Source of the DNA: Caryophanales bacterium | GTDB taxonomy: Bacteria; Bacillota; Bacilli; Alicyclobacillales; SLC66 | NCBI GenBank assembly: GCA_027341705.1 | Contig: DAIELO010000061.1 | Span: 1 to 6,827 of the forward strand | Direction of reading: 5' to 3' | Length of the DNA stretch: 6,827 nucleotides | Shown: positions 5,433 to 6,827 of the stretch, one piece after another | How the letters are laid out: every line of letters begins with the position of its first letter | How positions within the stretch are numbered: position 1 is the stretch's first letter | Notes under the pieces: model-generated | Told to the model about the DNA's origin: nothing | Database searches by the model: none | The model's input: the letters and a program-made list of their open reading frames with translations, nothing else | Position numbers and translations under genes: made by a program

Positions 5433-6827
5433 GTGGATCCATCATTATCAGCGAACGAGAAAATCCTGCCGCTTTTGGCTTTGCGCGGCCTGTTTGTTTT
5501 CCCCTCGATGGTCATCCATCTCGATGTGGGAAGGGATAAATCGATCCGAGCCCTAGACAAGGCGATGGTGGATGATCACCTCATCCTGCTTTCCACACAA
5601 ATGGATACACAGGCTGAAGATCCTGAACCTGACGATATATACCAAATGGGAACACTGGCGCTCGTGAAACAAATGATGAAATTGCCAAACGGCACGTTTC
5701 GCGTGCTTGTCGAGGGACTACAAAGAGCAAAAATTGATTCATTTTCTAGTCAAGAAGAATATTTTGAAGTACATGCAAAAATAGTGGAAGACCAAGACAG
5801 CCAAGGCCCAGAGATCGGTGCGTTAATGAATGCGGTCATTGAACAGTTTGAGTTGTATATGAAATTGTCTAAAAAACACAATTCGGAATACAATGCTGCC
5901 ATTGCCGACATTGAAGATCCAGGACGTCTTGCGGATGCTATCGCGTCCAATCTTGTATTAAAAACGAAAGAAAAGCAGTCGATTCTTGAGGCAGTCGATA
6001 TTGCTGCTCGACTGGAGACGTTATTGCAAATCTTATCAAATGAACAGGAAATTTTAGAATTAGAGAAAAAAATCAATCAACAAGTTCGCAAACAAATGGA
6101 GCGCACGCAAAAGGAATATTATTTGCGAGAGCAAATGAAGGCGATCCAGAAGGAATTAGGCGATAAAGATGGCCGTCAAAGCGAAGTCGATGAACTGCGT
6201 GAACAGTTGGCTACTTCGGCCATGCCAGAGCTGATGAACGAGCGTGTAAGCAAGGAAATTGACCGTTTAGAAAAGGTGCCGCTTTCTTCTGCTGAGGGTT
6301 CGGTAATTCGCACCTATATTGACTGGTTGCTCACGATCCCATGGGCTGCTCCAGATCCTGTGAAAATTGATATGGACAAGGCTCAAGCCACTTTGGATGA
6401 AGACCATTATGGTCTTTTAAAGGTCAAAGAGCGGATTCTGGAATACCTTGCCGTACAAAAATTAGCAGGGGAACACAAAAGCCCTATTTTGTGCTTAGTG
6501 GGACCGCCTGGTGTTGGTAAGACGTCGCTCGCCAAGTCAGTGGCGCGTGCGCTCGGTCGCAAATTTGTGCGCGTGTCCCTTGGTGGTGTGCGTGATGAAG
6601 CGGAAATTCGTGGGCATCGCCGCACGTATGTCGGTTCAATGCCTGGTCGTATCATCCAAGGCATGAAAACGGCAGGATTAGTCAATCCGGTGTTTTTGTT
6701 GGATGAAATTGATAAAATGGCGAGCGACTTTCGTGGTGATCCGGCTTCTGCGATGTTGGAAGTGCTAGACCCGGAACAAAATGATTCCTTTAGCGATCAT
6801 TTTATTGAAGAGCCGTACGATTTATCG
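5433..6827 (+). CDS. lon: ATP-dependent protease LonA, partial (3' end outside window)
   Basis: LonA is the soluble, homo-oligomeric AAA+ serine protease that removes misfolded and selected regulatory proteins. The frame is open from GTG 5433 to the last base, giving 465 codons of an expected 770-810. Residues 10 to about 200 are the N-terminal substrate-binding domain, opening with ILPLLALRGLFVFPSMVIHL. About 200-290 is the charged coiled-coil segment (KQMERTQKEYYLREQMKAIQ). The AAA+ domain follows with Walker A GPPGVGKT (357-364), a GGVRDEAEIRGHRRTYVGSMPG segment split here as GGVRDEAEIRG and HRRTYVGSMPG (384-405), and Walker B VFLLDEID (420-427). The end of the ATPase domain and the Ser-Lys protease domain lie beyond the edge. 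The GTG start is chosen for the strong AAGGAGGTG upstream and the family N-terminus. No frameshift or stop is seen. Own promoter at 5373-5401. Confidence 0.96.
   Translation, partial: MDPSLSANEKILPLLALRGLFVFPSMVIHLDVGRDKSIRALDKAMVDDHLILLSTQMDTQAEDPEPDDIYQMGTLALVKQMMKLPNGTFRVLVEGLQRAKIDSFSSQEEYFEVHAKIVEDQDSQGPEIGALMNAVIEQFELYMKLSKKHNSEYNAAIADIEDPGRLADAIASNLVLKTKEKQSILEAVDIAARLETLLQILSNEQEILELEKKINQQVRKQMERTQKEYYLREQMKAIQKELGDKDGRQSEVDELREQLATSAMPELMNERVSKEIDRLEKVPLSSAEGSVIRTYIDWLLTIPWAAPDPVKIDMDKAQATLDEDHYGLLKVKERILEYLAVQKLAGEHKSPILCLVGPPGVGKTSLAKSVARALGRKFVRVSLGGVRDEAEIRGHRRTYVGSMPGRIIQGMKTAGLVNPVFLLDEIDKMASDFRGDPASAMLEVLDPEQNDSFSDHFIEEPYDLS

Noticed and set aside
6421..6427. GGTCAAA heptad resembling a CtsR half-site
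   Set aside because: It is a single heptad inside lonA encoding conserved Lon residues, without the tandem partner needed for CtsR.
1..6827. CRISPR array, insertion sequence, rRNA or riboswitch
   Set aside because: No regularly spaced repeats, transposase-like frame with terminal inverted repeats, rRNA-like segment or recognisable riboswitch core was seen.

Overview
The window looks like the core protein quality-control region of a Gram-positive, endospore-forming member of the Bacillota. The case rests on the gene set, which holds both a membrane-anchored LonB and a classical LonA, on strong AGGAGG-type ribosome binding sites, on GTG starts, and on moderately AT-leaning DNA. The gene order is trigger factor, clpP, clpX, lonB, lonA, all on the plus strand. 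From memory, Bacillus subtilis keeps clpP apart from tig-clpX-lonB-lonA, whereas clostridia and proteobacteria keep tig-clpP-clpX-lon together. This mixed order suggests a deep or non-Bacillus lineage of the Bacilli, possibly Alicyclobacillaceae-like. That placement is inference.

Layout. Positions 1-237 are non-coding. They hold a run of inverted repeats, a sigma-A-like promoter (108-136) and what reads as the 3' half of a tRNA gene (about 165-210, ending in GCCA) with no 5' half; tig follows directly. Trigger factor spans 238-1530 (430 aa) and ends before a hairpin terminator (1558-1585). clpP (1636-2226) and clpX (2240-3520) lie 13 nt apart and probably form one transcript, closed by a very strong terminator (3539-3576). 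Directly after its T-run is a sequence matching the forespore sigma-F promoter consensus with a 15-nt spacer (3578-3607), followed by lonB (3638-5338). A separate sigma-A-like promoter (5373-5401) precedes lonA, which starts at GTG 5433 and runs off the right edge after 465 codons.

Working together. Trigger factor meets nascent chains at the ribosome exit tunnel. ClpX unfolds tagged or misfolded proteins and feeds them to the ClpP chamber. LonA is the soluble general ATP-dependent protease and LonB its membrane-anchored, probably sporulation-linked relative. The promoters seen suggest at least three separately controlled units: tig (with or without clpPX), lonB and lonA.

The genes are conserved and intact as far as seen. 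The least ordinary part is the left edge, where the isolated tRNA 3' half looks like a scar of site-specific integration or another rearrangement just upstream of tig. I found no evidence of a wholly undescribed system.
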